Assembly (NCBI GenBank): GCA_045540915.1
Contig: JAZQID010000084.1
Span: forward strand, 1-8,219
Length of the DNA stretch: 8,219 nucleotides
Reading direction: 5' to 3'
Source: RGIG2206 sp045540915
GTDB taxonomy: Bacteria; Bacillota; Clostridia; Oscillospirales; Acutalibacteraceae
The notes beneath the pieces are model-generated. The model had not been told where the DNA came from and made no database searches. It saw only the letters and a list, made by a program, of their open reading frames with translations. This document shows, piece after piece, positions 1 to 7,225 of this stretch (positions are counted from its first letter, which is position 1; every line of letters starts with the position of its first letter). The translations under genes were made by a program, and so were the position numbers.

Positions 1-234
1 AGAATCGTACCTATCGGAAATAAAAACATTGCGGGACAGAATATCGAGCGTATCAGACTCGAAAAAGGAATGAAGCAGAGATACGTTATTGAGAAGCTGA
101 AGATCAGAGGAATAGACCTCTCTGTATCAACCTATTCAAAGATAGAGGGTCAATTGAGACTTTTGTGTGATTATGAGCTTGCGGCAATAGCTGAGATATT
201 GGATGTACCTGTGTCCACCCTGTTGCAACAATAA
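1..234 (+). CDS. XRE-family helix-turn-helix DNA-binding protein, 3' part (5' end outside window)
   Basis: The plus frame is open from base 1 to a TAA at 232-234, giving 77 residues without a start. The pattern is that of a Cro/C1 (XRE, HTH_3) domain: helix 1 with IERIRLEKGMKQ (residues 15-26), the second and recognition helices around VIEKLKIRGIDLSVSTYSKIEG (30-51), then a helix DYELAAIAEILDVPVSTLL (57-75) typical of the end of the fold. The domain fills almost the whole visible protein, so it is probably a very small stand-alone repressor-like protein missing few N-terminal residues. The only internal ATG (70-72) would remove helix 1, so the true start lies upstream. Its targets are unknown. 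It is convergent with the minus-strand operon and shares a terminator zone with it. Confidence 0.8.
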   Translation, partial: RIVPIGNKNIAGQNIERIRLEKGMKQRYVIEKLKIRGIDLSVSTYSKIEGQLRLLCDYELAAIAEILDVPVSTLLQQ

Positions 235-252
235 ATACATATTGATAAGCAA

Positions 253-290
253 AGCCGTCCGACGAAAATCGGGCGGCTAATTTTATTTTA
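253..290 (+). terminator. Rho-independent terminator between convergent genes
   Basis: AGCCGTCCGA (253-262) pairs with TCGGGCGGCT (269-278) around a CGAAAA loop, 10 bp with one G-U pair, followed on the plus strand by a T-rich run (281-290). It sits 18 bases after the stop of the helix-turn-helix gene. Read on the minus strand the G-U pair becomes a C-A mismatch and the T-run is only three bases, so it should stop plus-strand transcripts better than the operon arriving from the right. Confidence 0.85.
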
Positions 291-819
291 TACGTTTAAT
301 TCTATGATGAAGGGTCGCAAAGTATAGGGAGATTATCCTGTTAAAGATGAGATCGTATATAACAAAGACCAAATTTGCCATTACGAGTAAAACAATTATC
401 GTAGCAATCGGTGATAAAAACGGAATGTCCGTAATGGGTGCTACGAGAGTGTCAATAAGAGCGTAGAGCGCAACGATAACTGCGTTAAACAAACCAAGTT
501 TTGCCACCCATTCCAAAACGCGAGGCAATCGTTCAATATACGGCTTGATAACCGAGTAATACCCAAAGAAACAGGCAAACAATATGGCTGATTCTGTACC
601 GCCCAAAAGCAGTCCTAACGCGCTTACGACTGCACAGGATGCCAACGCCCATTTTGCACCGCATTCAACTACAATGACCGCTATCAGCAGTCCGCATATA
701 AGGGTGACGCTGTAATCGATGTAGGTTATCACCCGCACCAGTAACATCAAACTGACGCAAAGGGCACTTATCAGTCCGCAGAAGGCAATAGAAAACGCCT
801 TTTTCTTAGCAACACGCAC
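283..819 (-). CDS. Multi-pass integral membrane protein, unknown function
   Basis: A highly hydrophobic protein, 178 residues from a GTG at 819. About six membrane segments can be placed, near residues 8-30, 34-52, 56-73, 76-92, 103-125 and 136-158, with a basic C-terminus ending RIKRIK that should be cytoplasmic. The short N-terminus with AKKKA before the first segment also fits an inside location. The same frame is open to a GTG at 843 (186 residues), but that start has no ribosome site, whereas the GTG at 819 has a G-rich site six bases upstream. The gene overlaps the end of the J-domain gene by 14 bp (38 bp with the longer start), so translation is probably coupled, and it is the last gene of the uvrB operon. 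The layout loosely recalls small substrate-binding membrane subunits of ECF-type transporters, but no diagnostic motif was seen and I assign no function. Confidence 0.75.
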   Translation of the reverse strand: MRVAKKKAFSIAFCGLISALCVSLMLLVRVITYIDYSVTLICGLLIAVIVVECGAKWALASCAVVSALGLLLGGTESAILFACFFGYYSVIKPYIERLPRVLEWVAKLGLFNAVIVALYALIDTLVAPITDIPFLSPIATIIVLLVMANLVFVIYDLIFNRIISLYFATLHHRIKRIK

Positions 820-1417
820 AGAGATCCCCACCCATACACTCACAGCAACAATCGGCGCAGATCAATCCTGAACAAAGGTCGCAGGTCGAGCACTCAGTAC
901 CCTTGCTGCTTGAGTGTCTGTACGGATTAAATCCGCCTCGGCTGTATTGAATTTGATTGAGTGCCGCGCGGTACTCGGGATTCGCAGGGTCCATCCTGCA
1001 GGCGGTAGAATAACTCGTATACGCATTATCGAACCATCCGCGCTTGAACTGAACACTGCCGATAAGGAAATACCATTCTGCGTTTCTTTGCTGAACGGGG
1101 ACCTGATCGAGCTTTTTAAGCGCTTCCTCGATCTTATTAGCCGAAATAAGATTTCTAATTTCGGAAAAATTCGTGTTGGTGTAGGCAGAATATCCTCCTC
1201 CGTTGTTTCCTGCGGAATTTGGATCGCGCCTTAAATTCATAATAGTGTCATAAGCCTCGTTGATGTCCTTCATCTTCTCTTCGGCCATTTCACGAGCGTT
1301 TTCGTCATCGGCGAAGTTGTCGGGATGAAACTTTTTCGCTTTTTCGCGATAGGCACGCTTGATCTCATCATCGGTGGCGGTCTTAGATACCCCTAAAACC
1401 TCATACGGATCTCTCAT
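806..1417 (-). CDS. J-domain (DnaJ-like) protein with TPR-like middle and cysteine-rich C-terminus
   Basis: A 203-residue protein. Residues 3-63 form a J-domain: DPYEVLGVSKTATDDEIKRAYR, then the HPD motif at 31-33 that in this family stimulates the ATPase of DnaK/Hsp70. A Gly/Asn-rich linker follows (about 68-83). Residues 84-155 are helical and TPR-like (EEALKKLDQVP, then AEWYFLIGSVQFKRGWFDNAYTSY in two parts, then ACRMDPANPEYRAAL). The tail from 176 to 203 has 11 cysteines and ends CACC; it lacks the four CxxCxGxG repeats of true DnaJ, so this is a specialised co-chaperone rather than housekeeping DnaJ. The tail could bind metal, which is inference. Start ATG has AAAGGAG nine bases upstream, inside the DUF5685 gene; the two genes overlap by 17 bp. 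No membrane segment is visible. Client and partner Hsp70 are unknown. Confidence 0.9.
   Translation of the reverse strand: MRDPYEVLGVSKTATDDEIKRAYREKAKKFHPDNFADDENAREMAEEKMKDINEAYDTIMNLRRDPNSAGNNGGGYSAYTNTNFSEIRNLISANKIEEALKKLDQVPVQQRNAEWYFLIGSVQFKRGWFDNAYTSYSTACRMDPANPEYRAALNQIQYSRGGFNPYRHSSSKGTECSTCDLCSGLICADCCCECMGGDLCACC
826..833 (-). promoter_or_regulatory. Ribosome-binding site deciding the start of the membrane protein
   Basis: The minus strand reads GGGTGGGG here, followed by six bases and then GTG at 819-817. The match to the GGAGG consensus is only moderate. The alternative GTG at 843 is preceded by CGATTGTTGCT, which has no purine-rich stretch, so this site favours the shorter protein. 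It lies inside the last codons of the J-domain gene. Confidence 0.45.
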
Positions 1418-2252
1418 TTTCAGATTCTCCTTTCTTCAACTTGTAAATCTCGATCTGCCTTGGTAAGCCAAGGTATAATATGTTTTTGATTATGCCGCCG
1501 TAATGCAGCGCAGGCAGGGTCTCAAAGGTTAAACCTGCCTCGTTGGAACAGACGTTCATCGTAGCAATAACATCATCGTCGTTGCAGTCAACGAGTGGGT
1601 TGTAGCGGCCTTTTTTGATGTCCTCTTCCCTGTCCTCAAGGGCATCCATAAGGTAGATCCATTTACCAACGCAATACCCTATTCTGTATAGGCGTTCGCC
1701 GTCAACGTCGGTTACGGCAAAGCATTGGCACACCTTTGCAAGTGCTGTAGCAGTAGGTTCGGCGGCAACGTCTAAGTTAAAGCCGTCAAGAGCTTCTGCC
1801 TTGACCTGATTTTCATTTAGTTCATCAATGATCTGATGTATATCGAGATACTTCTTTGATGCCTTTTTGAACTTTGGCTTGAATAACACCCTCAATATTC
1901 TGTAAAGCAGTCTTGATAGACTCTTTTCATCGCGGATATTGTCACATATTTTATAATACATCATAATAGCCGCGACTGCAGACACCTTATCAAGTGTATC
2001 GTTATACTTTGTATTATAATAACACTTTTTGAACGGGTTGTAAACACATCTTGATTTTTTGAAGTCGCAGGGCTGATCCTGTAAGGATAATGCCAACACC
2101 GTTAAAAAGGTGAAATCATAACTAAGTGACAGCCTGAGCAGGTGTCCGTAGTTTTTGCCGAGATTTTTGCATAGTGAGCAGTAGAGCGCCTTGTAAGTGT
2201 CATACTCAGCGACCTTAAGTTCGGGTTTGTGAATTTTTACATATCCAAACAT
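1401..2252 (-). CDS. DUF5685-family protein, possible squalene/phytoene-synthase-like helical fold
   Basis: A 283-residue protein that I recognise as DUF5685-like from its opening MFGYVKIHKPEL and the following YCSLCKNLG (C25, C28), LSLSYDFTFL and CVYNPFKKC segments. It is rich in cysteine (11) and predicted mostly helical, with no convincing signal peptide. Two acidic motifs stand out. One is YYKICDNIRDE (99-109), close to the YCRxVDDxxDE first motif of squalene/phytoene synthases. The other is D207-x-x-E-D211-x-x-x-G-R216 followed by YNPL, which matches the second DxxEDxxxGR motif of those enzymes. If the fold is shared, a role with isoprenoid diphosphates or a Mg-dependent relic is possible; this is inference and no activity is assigned. 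Start ATG has AAGGA six bases upstream, inside the end of uvrA, only 3 bp from its stop; the gene overlaps the J-domain gene by 17 bp. Confidence 0.85.
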   Translation of the reverse strand: MFGYVKIHKPELKVAEYDTYKALYCSLCKNLGKNYGHLLRLSLSYDFTFLTVLALSLQDQPCDFKKSRCVYNPFKKCYYNTKYNDTLDKVSAVAAIMMYYKICDNIRDEKSLSRLLYRILRVLFKPKFKKASKKYLDIHQIIDELNENQVKAEALDGFNLDVAAEPTATALAKVCQCFAVTDVDGERLYRIGYCVGKWIYLMDALEDREEDIKKGRYNPLVDCNDDDVIATMNVCSNEAGLTFETLPALHYGGIIKNILYLGLPRQIEIYKLKKGESENERSV

Positions 2253-2255
2253 TTA

Positions 2256-5087
2256 TTATCCTTCCAAATATCGCTTCAAATACTGTCCTGTATATGAGCC
2301 CTCGACCTTGGCAACCTCCTCGGGTGTGCCGATTGCAACAACCGTACCACCCTCGTCGCCACCTTCAGGTCCAAGGTCAATGATGTGGTCGGCCGTCTTG
2401 ATTACATCGAGATTATGCTCTATTACAAGCACCGTGTTACCTGCATCGACAAGCTGATTAAGCACATCAATCAACTTGTGTACGTCGTAGGAATGAAGTC
2501 CCGTTGTTGGCTCGTCGAGGACATATATAGTCTTACCCGTCGAACGCTTTGAAAGCTCTGTGGCAAGCTTTACCCTTTGTGCTTCGCCACCCGATAGTGT
2601 GGTAGCAGGCTGTCCGAGTTTGATATATCCGAGTCCAACGTCGTAGAGCGTCTTCAGTCTGCGGTATATTTTAGGCTGTGCCTCAAAGAATCGCACCGCT
2701 TCTTCAACAGTCATATCAAGCACATCATAGATGCTCTTGCCCTTGAATTTGACCTCGAGTGTCTCACGGTTGTAACGCTTTCCCTTACACACGTCACAGG
2801 GCACGTAAATGTCGGGCAAGAAGTGCATCTCAATCTGAATAATTCCATCACCCTGACAGGCTTCGCAACGGCCTCCTTTTACATTAAAGGAGAATCTTCC
2901 AGAGTTGTAACCGCGCATCTTTGCATCCTGCGTGTGTGCAAAAAGCTCACGGATATCGTTGAAAACTCCTGTATAGGTTGCAGGGTTAGAGCGAGGCGTT
3001 CTACCAATCGGCGACTGGTCGATGGAAATGATTTTGTCAAGCTCCCCTACTCCTTCGATAGACTTGTGATCACCTGCTTTGGTTCTCGCGCCGTTGAGGA
3101 TATTCGAAAGCTTTTTATAAAGAATTTCATTGATAAGCGAAGATTTTCCCGAGCCCGAAACTCCCGTAACAGCAACAAACATTCCGAGCGGTATCTCAAC
3201 ATCGATGTTTTTGAGGTTGTTTTGGGTCGCGCCGACTATCTTGAGGCTGTTGCCGTTGCCTTTTCTGCGTGATTTAGGCAGGGGTATGATTCGTCTGCCC
3301 GAAAGGTAATCTCCTGTTATAGACTCCTTACAGGACATAATATCGTCAATGCTACCCGAACACAATACCTCACCGCCGTTTACACCTGCACCGGGGCCGA
3401 CGTCTACCACAAAGTCAGCCGCGCGGACGGTATCCTCATCGTGTTCTACAACGATAAGGGTGTTTCCGATATCACGAAGATGCTTCAGGGTTTCGAGCAA
3501 CTTATCGTTGTCACGCTGATGAAGTCCAATACTTGGCTCGTCAAGAATGTAGACTACACCCGTAAGGGAAGAGCCGATCTGTGTTGCAAGCCTGATGCGT
3601 TGACTTTCACCGCCCGACAAGGTAGCGGCAGAGCGTGACATTGTCAGATAATTCAGTCCGACGCTGTCAAGGAAAGATAGTCTGCTTTTAATTTCCTTTA
3701 TAATTCCGTGGGCAATCTGCATATCTTTTTCAGAAAGACTTATAGTATCAAAGAAATCCAGCGCCTGCCACACCGAAAGATTGCAAACCTCGTCGATATT
3801 TTTTCCGTCGACGGTAACATTCAGTGAAATCGGATTAAGTCGTGCACCCTTACACTCAGGGCACTCACATACGCTCATATAGGACTCGATCTCACTCCTT
3901 GCGGCCTCGCTTGTGCTTTCCTTAAAACGACGCTCAAGGTTGTTTATAACACCTTCAAAGGCAGACTGATAGACGCCGCCACCCAACGTAGCCGACCTTT
4001 TAAGACGAAGCTTCTCGTTGCCTGTGCCGTATAAAACGGCATCAAGAGCCTCTTTCGATAGTTCCTTCAAGGGCGTGTCAAGGGTAAAGCCGTACTTGTC
4101 GGCTAATCCCTGAAAATACATATTTGCTATCGAATTGAAACGGTCAATGGAGTTCCAGCCGCTTGCACGAATGCCTCCCTTTGACAAAGGTAAAGACATA
4201 TCGCTGATAACTAAGGAAGGGTCTACCTTCATATAAACGCCAAGGCCTGAGCATTTCTTGCAGGCGCCGAAGGGGTTATTGAAGGAAAACATACGAGGTG
4301 TCAACTCTTCAACACTGATTGAGTGCTCAGGACAGGAATAATTTTGCGAAAAGAGCATATCCTCGCCATCAACAACCGATACGATAACAATACCGTCGGA
4401 CATTGATGCCGCAGTTTCGATAGAATCGGACAGTCGCGACTCAATTCCTTCGCGAATTACAAGTCGGTCTACAACGATCTCAATATTATGCTTGTTATTT
4501 TTCTCGATCTCTATCTTTTCGCTCAAGTCATATAAAATCCCATCAACGCGCACACGGACAAAGCCTGATTTCTTCGCCTTTTCCAGTTCTTTAATGTGCT
4601 CACCCTTACGTCCTCGAACAATAGGAGCCAAAATCATAATCTTTGACTCAGGCTCTATTGACATAACCTGATCGACGATCTGGTCGACGGTCTGCTGAAC
4701 TATTTCGCGCTTGCAAATCGGACAATGTGGAATTCCCACCCTTGCGTAAAGCAGACGAAGATAATCGTGAATTTCGGTTACCGTTCCTACGGTAGAACGC
4801 GGATTCTTTGAGGTTGTCTTCTGGTCTATCGAGATAGCAGGAGAAAGCCCTTCGATGCTTTCGACATCGGGCTTTTCCATTTGTCCGAGAAACTGACGGG
4901 CATAGCTCGAGAGTGACTCGATATATCTTCGTTGTCCCTCGGCGTAGATGGTGTCAAATGCTAACGAAGATTTTCCCGAACCGGACATACCTGTGAACAC
5001 AACAAGCTTGTCCCTTGGAATTTCAAGGTCAACATTCTTTAGGTTGTGCTCTCTGGCACCTTTAATGATGATCTTATCAACAGACAT
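2256..5087 (-). CDS. uvrA: Excinuclease ABC subunit UvrA
   Basis: Full-length UvrA, 943 residues, the usual size. It is a dimeric ABC-type ATPase that scans DNA for bulky lesions and hands damaged DNA to UvrB in nucleotide excision repair. The first ATPase half has Walker A GMSGSGKSS (33-41), signature LSGGESQRIRLA (490-501) and Walker B with ILDEPSIGLH (514-523). The second half has Walker A GVSGSGKSS (642-650), signature LSGGEAQRVKLA (831-842) and VLDEPTTGLH (856-865). Zinc-site cysteines are seen at 122/125, at C252-P-E-H255 with C276/C279, around 407-412, and at 741/744/764/767 for the DNA-contacting C-terminal finger. In the 252 site a His replaces one Cys, which still allows zinc binding. 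Start ATG has GGAGG five bases upstream and lies 14 bp after the uvrB stop, so the two are co-transcribed. No frameshift or missing motif was found. Confidence 0.99.
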   Translation of the reverse strand: MSVDKIIIKGAREHNLKNVDLEIPRDKLVVFTGMSGSGKSSLAFDTIYAEGQRRYIESLSSYARQFLGQMEKPDVESIEGLSPAISIDQKTTSKNPRSTVGTVTEIHDYLRLLYARVGIPHCPICKREIVQQTVDQIVDQVMSIEPESKIMILAPIVRGRKGEHIKELEKAKKSGFVRVRVDGILYDLSEKIEIEKNNKHNIEIVVDRLVIREGIESRLSDSIETAASMSDGIVIVSVVDGEDMLFSQNYSCPEHSISVEELTPRMFSFNNPFGACKKCSGLGVYMKVDPSLVISDMSLPLSKGGIRASGWNSIDRFNSIANMYFQGLADKYGFTLDTPLKELSKEALDAVLYGTGNEKLRLKRSATLGGGVYQSAFEGVINNLERRFKESTSEAARSEIESYMSVCECPECKGARLNPISLNVTVDGKNIDEVCNLSVWQALDFFDTISLSEKDMQIAHGIIKEIKSRLSFLDSVGLNYLTMSRSAATLSGGESQRIRLATQIGSSLTGVVYILDEPSIGLHQRDNDKLLETLKHLRDIGNTLIVVEHDEDTVRAADFVVDVGPGAGVNGGEVLCSGSIDDIMSCKESITGDYLSGRRIIPLPKSRRKGNGNSLKIVGATQNNLKNIDVEIPLGMFVAVTGVSGSGKSSLINEILYKKLSNILNGARTKAGDHKSIEGVGELDKIISIDQSPIGRTPRSNPATYTGVFNDIRELFAHTQDAKMRGYNSGRFSFNVKGGRCEACQGDGIIQIEMHFLPDIYVPCDVCKGKRYNRETLEVKFKGKSIYDVLDMTVEEAVRFFEAQPKIYRRLKTLYDVGLGYIKLGQPATTLSGGEAQRVKLATELSKRSTGKTIYVLDEPTTGLHSYDVHKLIDVLNQLVDAGNTVLVIEHNLDVIKTADHIIDLGPEGGDEGGTVVAIGTPEEVAKVEGSYTGQYLKRYLEG

Positions 5088-5101
5088 TTTGTCCTCCGTT
5101 G

Positions 5102-7060
5102 TTATTGATTTTCAAGAGCCTTGATTCTGTCGCGTAGATATGCCGCGTGCTCAAATTCGAGCAACTTTGCGGCATTCTTCATCTCGCGCGTCAGGCGGTC
5201 AATAAGCTCGGCTCGTTCCTTCTTGGATAATTTAACTCCCGACTTGTTTTTCTCGCTTTTAGGCGTGATTTCGATGATCTCACGCACATCCTTGACAATG
5301 GTTTTAGGGATAATGCCATGTTCCTGGTTATATTTCATTTGAATTTCGCGTCTGCGGTAGGTCTCGGTTATCGCCTGCTCCATTGAGGGAGTGACCGAGT
5401 CGGCATACATTATGACCTTTCCACCTGCGTTTCGGGCGGCTCGTCCGACCGTCTGGATCAAGGATGTCGCACTGCGCAGGAAACCTTCTTTATCGGCATC
5501 GAGGATCGCTACAAGCGAAACTTCGGGGATATCAAGCCCCTCTCTAAGCAGATTTATTCCCACAAGAACGTCAAACTCACCGCTTCTGAGGTCGCGGATA
5601 ATTTCCATTCTCTCGATTGCATCGATATCGTGATGCATATATCGCACCTTGATGTCGCGGTTGCTCAGATAATCGGTCAGATCCTCAGCCATCTTCTTGG
5701 TAAGGGTAGTGACAAGTACCCTTTCCTTGTTGGCAACACGCATATTTATCTCGGAAAGAAGGTCGTCGATCTGTCCGTCGGTCGACCTGACATCGATTTC
5801 GGGGTCAAGCAAACCTGTCGGGCGTATGACCTGCTCAACAGGGACGGGACAGTGCTGCATCTCGAAGTCTCCGGGGGTTGCACTGACGAAGACAGCCTGC
5901 CCTACCTTTGAGTAAAACTCATCGAAATTGAGCGGCCTGTTATCAAAGGCTGACGGCAGTCGGAATCCGTAATCAACAAGGCTTGTCTTTCTTGCTCGGT
6001 CTCCACCAAACATTCCCCTTACCTGCGGCAAAGTGACGTGGGATTCGTCGACAAAAAGCAGGAAATCATCAGGGAAATAATCCATCAGTGTGAACGGAAC
6101 ACTTCCCTTTGGACGACGTGACATAACTCTTGAGTAGTTTTCAACGCCCTTACAGGTGCCGACCTCTCGCAACATTTCAACGTCGTACTCTGTACGCTGA
6201 CGAATTCTTTGCGCCTCAATGAGCTTGTCATTATCCTTGAAATACTTGACACGCTCTTCCATTTCGTCAAGTATCTCGTTGATGGCATCATTCATTTTAT
6301 CGGGCGGCACGATGTAGTGCGACGCAGGATAAATTCCGATGTGTCCGAGAACTTCCTTGACCTCTCCCGTTAGGGTGTCGATGGAGGTGATCCTGTCTAT
6401 TTCATCGCCAAAAAAGTCCACGCGAATGGCTGTGTCGGTGTTGTACGCGGGGTAGATCTCAACCACGTCACCGCGCACCCTGAACTTATTTCGAACAAAA
6501 TTGACATCATTACGTTCATACTGCAGTTCAACAAGCTTTTTTAACAGCTCATCGCGGCTTTTTTGCATACCGGGCCGCAAGGAAATGACCATATTTCTGT
6601 AATCGATGGGGTTGCCAAGCGAATAAATGCAGGAAACGCTCGCCACAATGATGACATCACGACGCTCCGACAGCGCACAGGTGGCTGAATGGCGCAGCTT
6701 GTCAATCTCATCATTGATTGCTGAGTCTTTTTCGATATAAGTGTCGGTTCCCGGAATGTATGCTTCCGGCTGATAGTAATCATAGTAGGACACAAAATAC
6801 TCCACCGCGTTATTCGGAAAGAATTCTCTGAACTCCGTGCAAAGCTGTGCGGCGAGGGTTTTATTGTGAGCGAGAACAAGGGTCGGACGGTTGACCTTTT
6901 CGATAACATTTGCCATTGTAAAGGTCTTTCCCGAACCGGTGACGCCGAGCAAAACCTGCTCTTTTAAGCCTTTTTTGATGCCTTCAGTCAGTTTTTCAAT
7001 CGCTTGCGGTTGGTCTCCGGTTGGCTTATAATTTGAATGTAAAATGAACTTATCCGGCAC
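5102..7060 (-). CDS. uvrB: Excinuclease ABC subunit UvrB
   Basis: Full-length UvrB, 652 residues, the normal size. It receives damaged DNA from UvrA, opens the strands with a beta-hairpin and recruits UvrC for incision. Visible are Walker A GVTGSGKT (39-46), the tyrosine-rich beta-hairpin around SYYDYYQPEAY (91-101), the DESH Walker B box (338-341), the helicase-like motifs GINLLREGLDIPEV (501-514) and QTVGRAARN (536-544), and a C-terminal UVR domain (about 612-650, ERAELIDRLTREM and FEHAAYLRDRI) that contacts UvrC. The start is GTG at 7060, fixed by GAGGAG seven bases upstream; the protein then begins MPDKFILHSNYKPTGDQP as expected for the family. First gene of the five-gene operon; candidate promoters lie 80-150 bp upstream. 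Codons 86-92 contain the 20-nt stretch that recurs at the right edge of the window. Confidence 0.99.
   Translation of the reverse strand: MPDKFILHSNYKPTGDQPQAIEKLTEGIKKGLKEQVLLGVTGSGKTFTMANVIEKVNRPTLVLAHNKTLAAQLCTEFREFFPNNAVEYFVSYYDYYQPEAYIPGTDTYIEKDSAINDEIDKLRHSATCALSERRDVIIVASVSCIYSLGNPIDYRNMVISLRPGMQKSRDELLKKLVELQYERNDVNFVRNKFRVRGDVVEIYPAYNTDTAIRVDFFGDEIDRITSIDTLTGEVKEVLGHIGIYPASHYIVPPDKMNDAINEILDEMEERVKYFKDNDKLIEAQRIRQRTEYDVEMLREVGTCKGVENYSRVMSRRPKGSVPFTLMDYFPDDFLLFVDESHVTLPQVRGMFGGDRARKTSLVDYGFRLPSAFDNRPLNFDEFYSKVGQAVFVSATPGDFEMQHCPVPVEQVIRPTGLLDPEIDVRSTDGQIDDLLSEINMRVANKERVLVTTLTKKMAEDLTDYLSNRDIKVRYMHHDIDAIERMEIIRDLRSGEFDVLVGINLLREGLDIPEVSLVAILDADKEGFLRSATSLIQTVGRAARNAGGKVIMYADSVTPSMEQAITETYRRREIQMKYNQEHGIIPKTIVKDVREIIEITPKSEKNKSGVKLSKKERAELIDRLTREMKNAAKLLEFEHAAYLRDRIKALENQ
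6786..6805 (-). repeat. uvrB segment repeated at the right window edge
   Basis: Codons 86-92 of uvrB, encoding VEYFVS and the first two bases of the next tyrosine codon at the start of the beta-hairpin. The same 20 bases occur at 8200-8219. Confidence 0.9.
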
Positions 7061-7067
7061 GTTCTCA

Positions 7068-7073
7068 CTCCTC
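7068..7073 (-). promoter_or_regulatory. Ribosome-binding site of uvrB
   Basis: The minus strand reads GAGGAG seven bases before the GTG at 7060-7058. It fixes a GTG start for uvrB, because there is no in-frame ATG nearby that would keep the conserved N-terminus. Confidence 0.8.
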
Positions 7074-7141
7074 TCTTTTTTAATTATTTTCCGTTTTTTA
7101 TAGTCTTAAATTCACTCGAATTTTCCTCAAAAAGTTGGCTT

Positions 7142-7170
7142 ATAGTAAATTACACGAATTTAGGTCACAA
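7142..7170 (-). promoter_or_regulatory. Candidate sigma-A promoter for the uvrB operon (proximal)
   Basis: On the minus strand TTGTGA (7170-7165) and TACTAT (7147-7142) are separated by 17 bases, each matching four of six consensus positions. The -10 lies about 80 bases before the uvrB start. The -35 and most of the spacer fall inside the left copy of the 24-nt direct repeat, so that repeat may carry a regulatory site. Identified by eye only. Confidence 0.4.
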
Positions 7171-7172
7171 AT
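7149..7172. repeat. Direct repeat, left copy (24 nt)
   Basis: This 24-nt stretch, containing TTACACGAAT and AGGTCACAAAT, recurs at 8082-8105 in the same orientation with a single mismatch (T at 7160, A at 8093). The copies lie 933 bp apart and bracket the AT-rich orphan membrane gene. This copy overlaps the -35 region of the proximal uvrB promoter candidate. Confidence 0.9.
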
Positions 7173-7195
7173 TTGTAATCGTAAGTGGTTACAAA
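7173..7195 (-). other. AT-rich hairpin in the uvrB upstream region
   Basis: TTTGTAA (7173-7179) and TTACAAA (7189-7195) form a 7-bp inverted repeat around a 10-base loop. It lies 31 bases past the stop of the orphan membrane gene and is followed on the minus strand by only a few T residues (AAATTTGTG). It could be a weak terminator of that gene or an operator next to the uvrB promoter; the sequence does not decide between them. Confidence 0.3.
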
Positions 7196-7207
7196 ATATT
7201 CAGTCAA
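7178..7207 (-). promoter_or_regulatory. Candidate sigma-A promoter for the uvrB operon (distal)
   Basis: On the minus strand TTGACT (7207-7202) and TACGAT (7183-7178) are separated by 18 bases; the -35 matches five of six positions and the -10 four. It starts just past the stop of the orphan membrane gene. It may be an alternative or additional promoter to the one at 7142-7170. Identified by eye only. Confidence 0.35.
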
Positions 7208-7225
7208 GTAGTTAAAACACAAAAA

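Noticed and set aside
862..1234. Open frames at 862-1056 (minus) and 914-1234 (plus) within the J-domain gene
   Set aside because: Both are fully contained in a gene with a clear J-domain in the main frame; no ribosome site or homology pattern supports them.
2823..3272. 149-residue open frame on the plus strand within uvrA, and similar plus-strand frames at 3441-3638, 5121-5342, 5391-5633, 5630-5911 and 5697-5915
   Set aside because: They lie wholly antisense to uvrA or uvrB, whose conserved motifs are unbroken; the translations have no domain-like pattern and are frame shadows.
2256..5087. Loss of a zinc ligand in UvrA (C252-P-E-H255 rather than CxxC)
   Set aside because: Histidine is a good zinc ligand, the partner pair C276/C279 is intact, and I recall the same CPEH form in other clostridial UvrA proteins, so it is not a defect.
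6541..6909. Minus-strand 122-residue frame inside uvrB (and another at 6085-6291)
   Set aside because: Same-strand alternate frame of an intact, highly conserved gene; low-complexity-like Ser/Arg/Thr-rich translation with no recognisable domain.
7020..7144. 11-nt direct repeat GTTGGCTTATA at 7020-7030 and 7134-7144
   Set aside because: Length is within chance expectation for this window and one copy is coding sequence for the conserved UvrB N-terminus.
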